Assembly: GCF_028372415.1 (NCBI RefSeq)
Contig: NC_092875.1
Coordinates: forward strand, 57,400,919 to 57,464,918
DNA from: Notamacropus eugenii
Lineage: Eukaryota; Chordata; Mammalia; Diprotodontia; Macropodidae
DNA: 64,000 nt
Direction: 5' to 3'
Shown here: positions 24,000 through 35,500 of the stretch, piece after piece
Numbering within the stretch: the stretch's first letter is position 1
Layout of the letters: the number at the start of each line of letters is the position of its first letter
Made by a program: the position numbers and the translations under genes
Notes under the pieces: generated by a model
What the model was told of the DNA's origin: nothing
Database searches by the model: none
The model's input: the letters and a program-made list of their open reading frames with translations, nothing else

Positions 24000-24175
24000 T
24001 CAGAACTAGAAGGGTCCTTAAGAGATTATTTAGTCCAAGTCCTTTACCAGTGTGGAAACTGAGGCCTAGGGAAAAATTTGTTCAAGTACATGCAATTAGT
24101 AAGTAGCAGAGCAAGGAGTCAGACCTAGGTTCTCTGACTCCAAACCCATGGTTCTTCCACTGTACCATCTTCTAC
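24000..24175 (-). repeat. MIR/L3-tailed SINE
   Basis: Text cagaactagaagggtcctta, tagtccaagtcctttaccag, then a reversed MIR-type core with gaaactgaggcctagggaa and the reversed head ggttctctgactccaaac. Confidence 0.65.
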
Positions 24176-24439
24176 CCGAGATTCTTGAGCGTATTTAATT
24201 CAGAAAACTTTTGTTAAATAGCTGCTGTAAAGACCTCTGCCTCTAATCCAAAGCATCCACCTCTAAATATGTGATCAAGATAACCCTTGATCTCACTGTC
24301 ACTCCTAATTGAACTACCTCCATGATCCTAAACTCTGAAACTGGCCTCTGAGGTTCCTTTAAGCTCCAGAGCTATGACTCTATGGTCCTCTCCCTGATCA
24401 CTCTCCCCAACCCTTCCATCTCTGTTCATTCTGTATTGT

Positions 24440-25280
24440 GACTTTCAGTTTCTCCATGTTCTCTCATTCCTTCCTGTCACATTTTTGACCTCATCATTAG
24501 TATGTTCAACCATACACTGTCTTCTGCCCCTGAATCTCTTACTTCTTTGTTTTTGTTAAAGCCCAGCTCTCAGCTACTTCTACTATCCACCTCCTCCTTT
24601 CTCTTGACTACAGCTGATTGCTACTGGAAAAGATCACAGGGCTGAGTCAACTACTTTCCCTACACAGTTAGGCCATTCAAATTTAAATTTCACTTAGACT
24701 CCTACAACTTCGGGGGCAACTCTGATTTGTCTCTTACTGGTTATCGCAGTTTTCCAAACATTTTTTTCCCTTCCAAAGCCTCTTTCCTTGTCTCTTGCTC
24801 TCAGGAGAAGACTTCTCTTTCTCTTTCATGGAGAAAAATAGAGACTCTCTGTTGACCAAGTCTCTCTTTTCCCCCACTCCACTTTAAAAGTCCTCCATCA
24901 TCTCCCATTCCCCTTCCTTTGCAGGAGTTCCCTTTGTCCCTGAAGGCACAAGAAGTGACCTTTCTGCTTGTCAAGGTCAACCCAATTACTTGTTCTCTTG
25001 ATCTCATTTTCTCCGTCTCTTCTGAGTGCTTGCCTTATTGATCTAGCCCTCTCTTCTCATCTTCAATCACTCTTTATTCACTGGTTTCTTACTCTTTGCC
25101 TACAAACTTGACCAAATTTCCCAACCTTTAAACCTTGACTTGTCCTTGTTCTCCCCTCAGACTATCATCCTAAATCTCTCCTACCTTTTACAGCTAAAAT
25201 TCTGAGAAGAATCATACTCTTTACTTCTGTTTCTTCACCTTCCACTCAATTCACAATCCTTTGCAATCTGGTTTCTGACT
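24440..25280 (+). repeat. L3/CR1 LINE, late ORF2 and 3' part
   Basis: Diverged LINE sequence in plus orientation. Recognisable text: gactatcatcctaaatctct, ctaaaattctgagaagaatc and cacaatcctttgcaatctgg, which match the region around the late reverse-transcriptase part of L3-like elements as I recall them. Stops are frequent; long dead. Confidence 0.55.
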
Positions 25281-25799
25281 ATCTCTGAATGGAAAGAGCC
25301 AGCTCCAAGGTTAGCAGAAAGTAAAACAGTCCATGCTCTTAAGAAGCTTATATTCTATAGGGGGAGAAAACATGCATTCATAGCTATCATGAGATAGGTA
25401 CAAAGTAGATACTACATGAGGCACTAGTAACCTCTTTGCTGGTAATACCTGAACTGAGTATTTAAGGAAGCCAGAGATTCTACAAAGTGGTTCTCTTCCT
25501 GTATGTATGTATCTCCTTTGCTGGATCATTACCTTTTCCCCTGCAAACTTGTCCCTTGAGGCTCTAGATTGCCAAATCTATATATTCCAGCAGTAATCTC
25601 TGTCCAGAACTGCAGTTCTGTATTTTATGTCCCATAGGCATCACTAACTTGACATCTTTCTTCCAAAAACCTTTGTGTCTTTATTATAGACAGCACTATC
25701 CTTCCATTCGTCAAGATTCACAGCCTTGGCACATTCTCGACTCTTCTTTCTCCTTATATGCTAGGTATAAGCAGTTATCAGGTCTTGGCTAATACTTCC

Positions 25800-27175
25800 A
25801 CAATCTCTCTTACATAATAACTGTAGCATTTTTGTAGCATTTTAAGATCTGCAAGGTACTTTATAAATACTATCTCAAACTCACAACAACCCTGAAAGGT
25901 AGGTGCTAGCATTCTCCCCATTTTACAGATGAGTAAATTGAAGTAGAGGTCAAGTGACTTGCCCAGGGTCATGTACCTAGTAAGTATCAGAGGCCAGATT
26001 TGAACCTATCCTGAATCCAGGCCGAGCACTCTGACCACCATGCTACTTAGCCAGATGTGCCCTTTCTCTGTAGTCACGGAGCTTTTACCCTAATTTAGGC
26101 TCCCATCACCTCTTGCCTGAACTACTTTAGTAAATTGCTAATTGGCCTTCCAGTCTTCAGTCTCTTACCGTCTCCAATCCATTCTCTATGTAAATAGCAA
26201 TTTGATATTCCTAAAACACAGATCTGACCATGTTATTCCCCTACTAAAAACATCTCCAGTGGCTCCCAATCTCATCTTTGCGATAAAGCTTGTCTTGAAA
26301 TCCCTCTATTTTAAATCCCACCTCCCTTTCTAGTCATTTCATATTATTCCCCTTCATGCCCTCCATGTTCCAGGTGAGTGGGCCTATTCACTCTTCCTTT
26401 GTGGCATTCCCATTTCCTTGGCTCTACACAGCTCATCTCCCATGTCTGGAGGACCCTACCTTGTCATTTCCATCTTGAAGCCTGTCAGATTTCCTTTGGA
26501 ATCTTTCCCGATTCCCCCAGCTGTCAGGTCTCTCTTCCTCCTTAAATCGCTTAGTGTAGATTCTGTATTTATCAGCGTATGTTTCATAGCTGCCCTATAT
26601 CAGGATATTGGAAGCTGTTGGAGGACAGGCTCCGTTTTTATTGTTAGCTCTCTAGTCCCAATGCCTTGCACAATGTCTGGTGCAGAGTCAGCACTTAATA
26701 AATGTTTAGAATCCTGCCCATGTATCCTGGTGGGCTCCCAAAGCACAGCACTGACTATGGCTCCTCTGCCTCTGCTTAGTAAACTCTAAGTGTACATCCA
26801 GGCTCAAATAGAAATCCTTTGTTTGGTATTTGAGGGTCTTTACTACCTGGGCCTTTCTGACTTTCCCAGTCTTGTTATATTTTAATATCTTCCGCACACT
26901 CTATGAACAGGCCTACTGCTGTTCCTTGTGTAAGACCCTCCATTTCCCCCCTTTCAGCCTTTGCATGACTGTTCCCCTTTCCTGGAAAGCTCTCCCTCCT
27001 CACCCCTGCTTTTTAGAGTCTCTGGCTTCCAGGTTGGCTTTTCCCCTTCTCCCCAGCTGTCAGAGGCTCCCCTCTAAGGTCCTTCTTTTTTTTTGTTTAT
27101 ACCTAGTTATTTACCCACTGTCAACCCCTTAGGCTGTAAGCTCCTTGAAGGCAGGGATGGTTTGTTTTTTTTAAT
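25800..27175. repeat. MIR followed by two L2 3' ends
   Basis: About 25,810-26,060 is a reversed MIR-type SINE (ccattttacagatgagtaa). About 26,100-26,710 is an L2 3' end in plus orientation (gatctgaccatgttattccc, cagtggctcccaatctc, through gcacttaataaatg). About 26,820-27,170 is a second L2 3' end (tactacctgggcctttctga, gctgtaagctccttgaaggc). Confidence 0.75.
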
Positions 27176-27369
27176 TTATGGAATAAAACAAGCATTTCCA
27201 AAACACAGTACAATAAAGATGATTACGTATGAAACTGCAAATCTACTATGCGCATCTTGCTGTTCTTTCAAATATACAGCAAAATTATCATGCAGATTTC
27301 TTTTTTCTTCCCCCAATAGCAGGGATTGTTTTTACCTTCCTTTACCTCCCTAGTTGCTTAACATAGTGA

Positions 27370-27392
27370 TTGGCACACACACACACACACAC
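27370..27392. repeat. (CA)n microsatellite
   Basis: About ten CA units (cacacacacacacacacaca) followed by a T-run. Confidence 0.9.
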
Positions 27393-27399
27393 ATTTTTT

Positions 27400-29290
27400 C
27401 TATTGATTATTGACTGATTGATAATGCAGAAAATAAAGAAATACAACTAGTTCAGACAGGGCTCCTGTTACCTCAAAAACTCAAAATTATTCAATCTAAC
27501 ATGGGCCATTCTGCCCCTTCCCCTCCCAGTTCATAAAAGAAAAGCCTTTTCCTTGAAGTAATAGCGTTCTCTCCATTTTTCTGGTGGAGGAACTGAGGTC
27601 CTGAGAGGTTAAAAGCCTTGCACAGTGCTACACAAGTGACCAAGGTACACAGTCTTCTTCTGCCTCCAAGGCTTTTGTGTTGTGGTTCCAGTGGTCCCCA
27701 GGTCCCCCTCCCCGAAGCCACAGCCTCCCTCTTCTGACCATTTCTCCCAGACTCAGACTTCAGTGGTTCTCATCTGGTTTTTGCTCAGAGAGAGAAGAGA
27801 AGAAGGGGAGCCTGTCTTCCCAGCACCTACCCCTAACATGCACCTTTATAAGTTCCTGTAGATGCAGGAGGGGGAAAGAAAGGGCTGTCAGCTGCTCTCT
27901 TTTACCTGGCCTGAGGCATCACCCCCATTTACCCCATCAGCTCAGGCCTGGCAATCTAGGTTTCAGAGCCCTGTACTGGCATGAATAGAGGGAAAAATCA
28001 ACATGGCACAGTCCATGCCTTCAAGGAGCTGACAGTCTTGAGGCCTGATAAGACACTCATGCAAGTAACTATAATACAATATTAATAATTAGTCATAATA
28101 TAAGGCAGAATGTGAAAAGGGACATGGAAGGTACAAAGAGACAGATACAGGTCTGTGGACAGAGATGCTTCAGGAGAAAAACTATAGGAATCTCACTGTA
28201 GATTCCAATACCCTGTGATCTATTTACCATTTTTGTGACCTTAGACAAGTCAATTCCCCATCTGATCCCAATGTCCTCATGTATTAAAAAAAGACAAAAC
28301 ACCTCAGAAGGCTATTGGGAAAAAAGCTTTGTAAATGTTCAAGTGCCATGTAAAATGTGGAATAATGAAGTATCATGGGGGTTCAAAGGAACATGATATA
28401 GATGTGGGTTTCAAGAAGGAACCAAAGAACTCTCTGATTTGTTCCTTCTCCTTCATGCAATGCCTCTGAAAACCCTTAGTTTTCTTCAAGGTTCATCTCA
28501 TGGGCCACCTACTACAGGGAATCTTTCCTGATTGCCCTAGTTGGTGACCTCTCCCTCCTCATATCACATATATTCTTAGCTGCTCCTCCCTTTCCCCACA
28601 GTGTAAGCTGCTTGAGAACAAGGGCTGTCTCATTTTTGTTTCTGTATCCCAGCACCATGCCCAAGGTCTTTCACATCCCAAATGTTCTATAAATTTGATA
28701 AGTGCTTATTAGATTGGTTTATGGTGTGGGGGAGACAGGGTGGTGGTGACAGGGAGAAAACTGAGGAATCTTCTACCAATAGCCTCTTCTAGAGGTCAGG
28801 AGAGGCAGCATTGAGTTGTTATCCTGTCCAGGCCAACTGAATTAGAATAAACTAGCCACTCAGAAGCCTAGATTCAGTTCAATCTGCCCCTGAATAAGGA
28901 TCACCTCTGTGACATACAGGGCAAGTGGTCATCCAGGCTTTGAATGAAGACCTCTTCTGTGGGAGCACCCTATGCTTCCCAAATCAGCCCATTTATAAGA
29001 TCATGGAGGTCAATCTAGTACACGTCCTTCAATTTACTGAGGCTCAGAGAAGTTGAGCTACTCCAATGTTACTCAGCTAGCAAGTGTCAGAATCAGGATG
29101 TGAACCTGGGTTTTTGCACTCCAAATCCAGCATACCTTCCACTACACTAAATTTGGGCAGCTCTTTGGATTATTTGGATCTCAAATTTCCAATGTTCTGG
29201 ACCAGCCATGAGAAAAATGAACAACAAAGGTGGCCCCCAAAGAAGGAAGACCCAGGGAATCCTAACCCATTCCAGCTCTAATAACATTTT
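27400..29290. other. Intergenic DNA between RASAL3 and WIZ
   Basis: Old repeats only: a dispersed repeat at about 27,985-28,120, a plus-strand MIR at 28,190-28,330, an L2 3' end at 28,480-28,720 (cagtgtaagctgcttgaga), an L3 scrap at about 28,915-28,985 and a reversed MIR at 28,990-29,160. No exon found. Confidence 0.5.
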
Positions 29291-29294
29291 GCTC

Positions 29295-29592
29295 CATGCT
29301 GATCAAAAAGGACCTTTATTTTAATCCACAATTTTATGGTGTAAAGTTCTGTGCTGGGGACCCTATCAGTCACAGCTTATCATGCCTCGTTCTGCCCCTC
29401 CTTCCCTCCTTAAGGTCAAAAGGACAGGAACAGAAGTGAGCAGAACTGAGGAGACTGAAGGGGGAAGGTGAACAGGCAGTGGAGAAAGAAAATGCTGGCA
29501 GCCCAGGGCTGCACCTTGGTTCCCATGTTTTGCAAGCTGCCTCTGTCCCACATCAGTGCCCACATAGAAGCTCAGACTGGCCCTGGACAGAG
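29295..29592 (-). terminator. RASAL3: RASAL3 3' untranslated region and poly(A) signal
   Basis: About 300 bp follow the stop codon. A perfect AATAAA (plus-strand tttatt at 29,315-29,320) is followed by a T-rich, GT-containing stretch, so cleavage near 29,295-29,300 is expected. No other AATAAA lies between it and the stop codon. Confidence 0.75.
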
Positions 29593-32500
29593 TCAAGTGG
29601 CATCTCCATTGGTGCAGGGTATCTTCGGGGATTGAATCTGCATCCTAGGAACTTTTTGCTGATCCTGCATCCAATGTACCAGCTGAGCATGTGACCTCTC
29701 AAGGTCAGCCAGGCGGTGCTCCTAGGTTCAGAAAGGTAGGAAGGGAGTAGTAAGAGAAGAGTAAAGGTGGAGACAACTGCATATGTGGCTTAAGACCAGC
29801 TGCCCAAGCCCCCAAAGACTGGTCACTTTTTCCATTTCTCTCCCACTCTGATTTTATTAATGCCCTTTGTATAGACCTCTCCACGAGTCCCTAAATGTCA
29901 GAGCTGGAAGAGACCTGTTGAAGATGAGAAATTGAGACCCAGAGGAGCAGAATGATCAAGTTTACCCAGCTAGTAAATGGAGATATATTGAAACCCAAAT
30001 CCAGTCCAGGGCTCTCTCTGCTCCCCTGAGCTGCCTTTCCTCGGCCCTGATCACATTCTGCCTTGTATTATACTAATTTGTATGTTTGCATCATGCCTCC
30101 AGTAAGATTTTGAGATCATAGAGAGCTGAAACTGGGGCCCATCTTTGTCTCCATTTCCACTTCCCACCAGCCTCTTCCAGCCTAATGCAGTGCCTTAATC
30201 AAAGTTTGCTGAATGAAACAGAATTCTTACCAAACTCTCCAGACTGGCATAATCACTGCTCCTGCTCTGGGGGCCTGGGCTACACCCAGCATCCACCTTC
30301 TGAGCCCTGCCCCAAGAAACAGTCCTTTTAGACCCCCAAACTTCCCCAATCTCCAAACTCCAGGAGGAGGAGCTGGGTGACTAGGAGAGGGAGAAAGCTA
30401 TTCAGGGCTTTCTCCTACCCCAGGTTTTCAGGTGGGAAGAACATACAGGAAAAGGTGCTGACCAGTATCCAGATGTTAGGATGGGAATGGGAAGGGCAGG
30501 GATTGGGCAGATGGGGGTGGGGGTGGGGGTAGAACCAGGAAAGATGCTCACCTGGTCCTGAACTGGCTTTGAATCTGTTCCAGTTGGCCAAGTAGCTTCT
30601 TCTGTTGTTCCCCAAGGGTCTGGGTCTCACTGGTTAGGGCTTCCAGCTGTCGAGCTAACACTCTCTGCTGGTCACACAGGGAGACTATCTCCTGCCGAAG
30701 CTCTGCCAGCTGTCCCTGGCAGAGAGGAGAGGAATGTGTGATGGGAAGAAAGCCCAGAGAGTGGAATAGGAGGGGTCCAGCCACCAGAGTCCTCTGCTTG
30801 TCTGGTGTTTGTAGGTCACAAGCTAGGTCATTACCTTCCCAGGGAGTCGGTGGGTGCAAATTCTATGGTCCACTTCATGTGGTTTCTCCAGGAAGCGCTG
30901 CCAGGGTACAGATGACTTTCTAGGCAGGGAAGCAGAAGCTCCAAGCCTAGAGTGGCCCTGGCTTGGGGAACCTTTTTGAAGGGAGTCCTTGGGCCTTGTC
31001 CGGGACAAGGGCCCAGAGGTATGGGGACTGGCAGTCCGGGAGGCAGGGACACTCTGAGTACGCTGGATACGGCGACGTAGTCTTTTGGCAGGCTGTTCCT
31101 CACCCTGGCCCCGGCCCTGTATGCTTCTGAGGGACTGACTCTTTGAGATGAGAGGAGTGTGCTTGGAGAGGTCCCTGGGGGGCAGGAAGCCTGGCTTCTC
31201 TGAGGAGCTGCAATATGTCCCAATAGAAGGTTCTTGACCTCTGATCAAGATGGCAACTCTACCCCTAATCCTGACCCATGATTACAACCTAAACTTAAGC
31301 TTGATCCTCACCCAAAATGCAGCCCATAATTCAGTCCTTACCATCACCCTGATGCCATTCCAAATCTTGATTCCATTCTGGACTCAGAAACCAAATCCTG
31401 AATCTAATCACAACCCAAACCCTGACCCTAAATCCAGTTCCTTACCCTGTTACTAATTCCAATCTTGATCATGACCCCTGTTCCATTCATAAACCAAACT
31501 TCTCTCCCAAATTTCCATGCCCCCCTAGCAGATCCTCCATGATTCCTGTCCCCAGGCCAGGTTACCTTGCATGGACCTGGGCCCTGATGTTGGTAGCATG
31601 GGGGCGCATGCTAACAGATACAGGTACGGGGCGGCCTTCCTCAATGGCTTGAAGTATGGTGGGCAATGGTTCCAGGCTCTCCTGTGTTGGCTACCAGGGA
31701 GATCACTATTAGGAGGTAGGTCCTGACCAACCTTCTCATCTTCCCTACCAATAGTCCCCTGGTCATTTCATGAAGTCTCAGGCTGCAGTTTGGGCTAGCT
31801 TAAGCTCTGAGCTCTAGATTCTAGACTAGACTGGATTCTAAGCTCCAGTCCCAAGAGCCTGAGTTTGGGGTACTGGACTCTGGGATGGACTAGGTTAATC
31901 CATGGGCCAGAGGCCAGAGAGACCATGAGAGGAGGCCAGGAGAAAGAATTCGATTGAGTGGTCAGGTAGAGGTGCCAGAGGCAGGTGTGCATACCTGGTC
32001 CAGATCGGAGAAGATAGTGCGCAGCTGAACATGCAGGATGGCCAGGCCTCTGGCCAGGTCTCCACTGCCCTGATAGCCACTAGGGGCCCTTTCCCCATCC
32101 CCACAGGCCACTTGGACCAGGAAGCACTGCATGGCTGAGCTGTGTTGCTCTAAGAAATCATTCATGAAGCTCATGTAACCTTCCTTCTCCCCAAACCTGG
32201 AGGTAGCAAGAGATAGTCCCCAACAGCAGTCAGAGGGGAAGGCCTATCTCTCCCCTTCACTTGCACTGACCCTCCCCTCCCATTGTGTCCTTCTTCCCCA
32301 GACCAGTGTCCAAGCCTGCTTTGCAGTTCTTGAACATGATATTCCTTTTTCCATCTCTGTACCTTTTCACTGGCCGTGTTCCATAGAATACCCTCCTTCC
32401 TCTTCCCCTCTACCTCTTGGTTTTTCCTTGAGGCAGACCTTTTCCTTCTCCTTCCTCCACCCTAACCTCTATTGGCTTCCCCTCTCAGATTATCTTCATC

Positions 32501-35500
32501 TACTCTGTATATATCTTGCATGTATCTCATTATTTACATCCTGATTCCCCCATTAGAATGTGAACTTCTTTAGGGCAAGGACTTATTTTTTTTTTTTGCC
32601 CTTTCTTTGTATCCCTGGCACTTAGCACAATGCCTAACACGTAGCAATTGTCTAATAAAAACTTGTTGACCAGATGACTGTTGACTTACGGAGCTCGGTT
32701 GGCAAGGTTCTGAATGACCTTGGCGACGAGGGTAAGGGTCCGAGCCAGGCCAGGGCCTGGGTACTCATGGGCAAGGCCAAAGAGACTCGGGGACATGATG
32801 GCTGGACACAGGAATCTCAGAAAGAGTGAGGCACAAACCAGCCTCTCTCCCAGAGGCTCAGCTCCACGCTCCTGGCATGCTGCCCACCAGCTCGAGAACA
32901 CAGCACTTAGTTCAGCTGGAAACCAACTGTGGGATCAATTGGGATGAGTGGTCAGGAGGTGAGAGTGCAATGTATGGAGAAAGGGAGTTAGGGTCTTGAG
33001 AGATGCATGATGAATCTGAACAGGAAAGGGAACTGTGTGGAAAGGAAGTAAGGGCTAAGAGAAGAGTAAGAGGCAGAAAGATCTGGAAGAAGTTGAGGGA
33101 CGAGGAGATAGGATATCGCAGATCAGGGTCACTGGATGAGAGAGCACAATGGCAGATTCTGGTTGAGGAAATACCCAGAATGGTCACAAATGTGCTGAGT
33201 GTGAGGAACCAAGGGAAGAAGTCAGACCACCCCCTCTCCCTGGGGGACAAGTGGCAGATATTAGGGGTTGGGCTCACTCAGAGGAGCGGGTGATGCTGAG
33301 GAAGACATCCTCACAACTTTGCCTCAGGGTGACCTGGTGCTGGGCCAGGGCTGGCCCAGGGCACTTGCTAGGGTCTACTTCACAGCCGTCTTCAGAGGCA
33401 CAGAGACGTCCCACAGCCCCTCCTGTAGCACAGACGTGGAGCAGGGAGGACAGGCAGAGTCCAGACTTAGCACCTTTCTTCTTGCCTTTCCCTTCCTTCC
33501 CTACCAATCCCACCCCTTCAAGGTACCTCCCTCCTCCTCAGTGGCCCCTGGAAGCTAACCCACAGACCCCGTTCTCCCTTTCAAACCCTTACCTAGTGTC
33601 TCATGCAGGTAGTTCTGTCCCACCAGCTTCATGTACTCATCAATGGCCTTTGTAGCCAGCGTGTTCTCTCGGAACAGCAACGCTTCTCTCCCTCCACAAT
33701 GGGTCAGCTCCTCCAAACCCAGGTCTGTCACTAGTGCCTGCAGCCAGGAATGTGAGCTGTGACCTCAGAATACAGCTAAGGACATCCCTATCCCCCAGTC
33801 ACTACGGGTATCAGGAAAGGCTCATGCATAGGTTGATGCTCAGACTGAGCCTGGAAGGAAGGTAGGGATTCTAAGTGGCAGAAACATGGAGGATAAATAT
33901 TCCCAGCATGGAGTAGGGTAAGTGGAAAGGAGAAGGAGTGAGGAACCATGTGTGAGAAACAAGAAGGAAGTCAATCTGGCTATCGTGTGCATGAAAGGGA
34001 GTAGTGCACAATTAGGCCGGAAAGGTAGGGTGGTGCTAGGTTGCAGCAGGCTTCAAAAGCCAAATCAAGGCATTTCTATTTAGTTCTAAATGGGGCTCTC
34101 AAGTTTATTGAATAGGAGTGACATGGTCAGACACGTGCTTTAGGAAAATCACATTAGCAGTCATGTGGAATGTGGATTGTAGTGGGGAGAGATCTGAAGC
34201 AAGAAGACCAATTAGGAAAATGTAACAGCAGCATGGGTTTAAGTGATTAAGACCTTAACTAATGTGATGACAATATGACTAGAGAAAATGGGTAAAAGTG
34301 AGGGATATTGTAGAAACAGGATCAACAAGGTTTGATAACTGATTGGTTATGTAGGATGAATGAGGAGTAAGGATGACCTTGAGGTTTTGAAACAGTGATT
34401 GGAAGGATAGTGGTGCCTGCCCTTGGTAATGATAGGAAGTTTTGGAAGAGGGATGAAATTTAGAGGAAAGATAATGGGTTCTGTTTCAGACATGTTGAGT
34501 TTGAGAGACCTATAGGATATCCCCTTTGAATGTCTAATAGGCATACATCCCGTGGGAGTGAAGATCAGGATGAAGCCTAAGATTGGATAGATAGATCTGA
34601 CATTCAAGATCATAGAGATGATAATCTCCAAGAGACAGTGTTGGGAGAGATGAGGCTTGGACAGAGCCTTAGTTAAGGGGTGGAATATAGGTGATGAACC
34701 AGCAAAGGATACTAACAAGGAACAGTCAAACGGATAGGGAGTGAAACAAGGAAAGAGCAGTTTCATAAAAAAACCAAGAGGAAGATAGAATCTAGGAGAA
34801 GAAGGTGTGTAACAGCATGAAATGATTCAAAGATGTCAAGAAGGATGAGAATTGAAAAAGGAAACTGAAAAAAAGGCCATCAGATTTGGCAATTAAGAGA
34901 TCACTGGTAACTTTGGAGAGAATAGTTTCTGTGAAGGGATGAAATCCAAACCAGAATGCAAAGGTTTGAGAAGAGTGAGAGGAGAGAAAAGTGTAGGTAC
35001 TGAGTGTGGTGGGGTTTTTCCTAGGAATTTGGCTGAGAAAGGAAAGAGAAATATAGCTTGAGGGGTGGATAGGGTCAAGAGAGGGATTTTTAAGAATGGG
35101 AGAGACTTGGACATGTTTGCAGGCAATAGGGAAGGAACTTGGAGATAAGGAAAGTTTTAAGACAAGAGAGAGAGGATGATTATGGGGGTGATTTGCTGAA
35201 GAAGAGAGGAGGGGTCGAATTAATGATACATATAGAGGAGATGTAGCAAGAAGGGCCATCTCTTGATCAAAGACTGGAGTAAAGGAAAACAAATTGGGGG
35301 AATACATCAAGAGTCTGTGAGATGTGGAGAGAGGGAGCTCATGTAGTAAAGTATGAGAAGAGGTCTTCATCAGTGTAGTAGGGGAGGGTGTAGAAAGGAT
35401 AATGAACTTTCTAGTTCTAATCCTCTGTGACCAATATTATAACACTGAATTTACAACTATCACTTTTTGCAGTTGGGGAAACTGAGGCACAGGGAGGTTA

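Larger units (their letters stand above)
29593..31690 (-). other. RASAL3: RASAL3 C-terminal exons with coiled coil
   Basis: Five exons: 31690-31566, 31207-30835, 30715-30552, 30261-30231 and 29721-29593. They encode [14 protein letters not shown], a basic RTQSVP segment, [14 protein letters not shown], then a Leu/Gln-rich coiled coil starting [14 protein letters not shown] 31-bp micro-exon follows. Its acceptor is ambiguous (two AGs six bases apart); the inner one, starting at 30261, gives [11 protein letters not shown] and keeps the frame. The last exon ends CTNGDAT and a TGA. Confidence 0.9.

Noticed and set aside
34347-35370. Minus-strand open frames of 139 and 192 codons inside RASAL3
   Set aside because: They fall in an intron, over an ancient dispersed repeat. 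They do not join in phase with RASAL3 exons.
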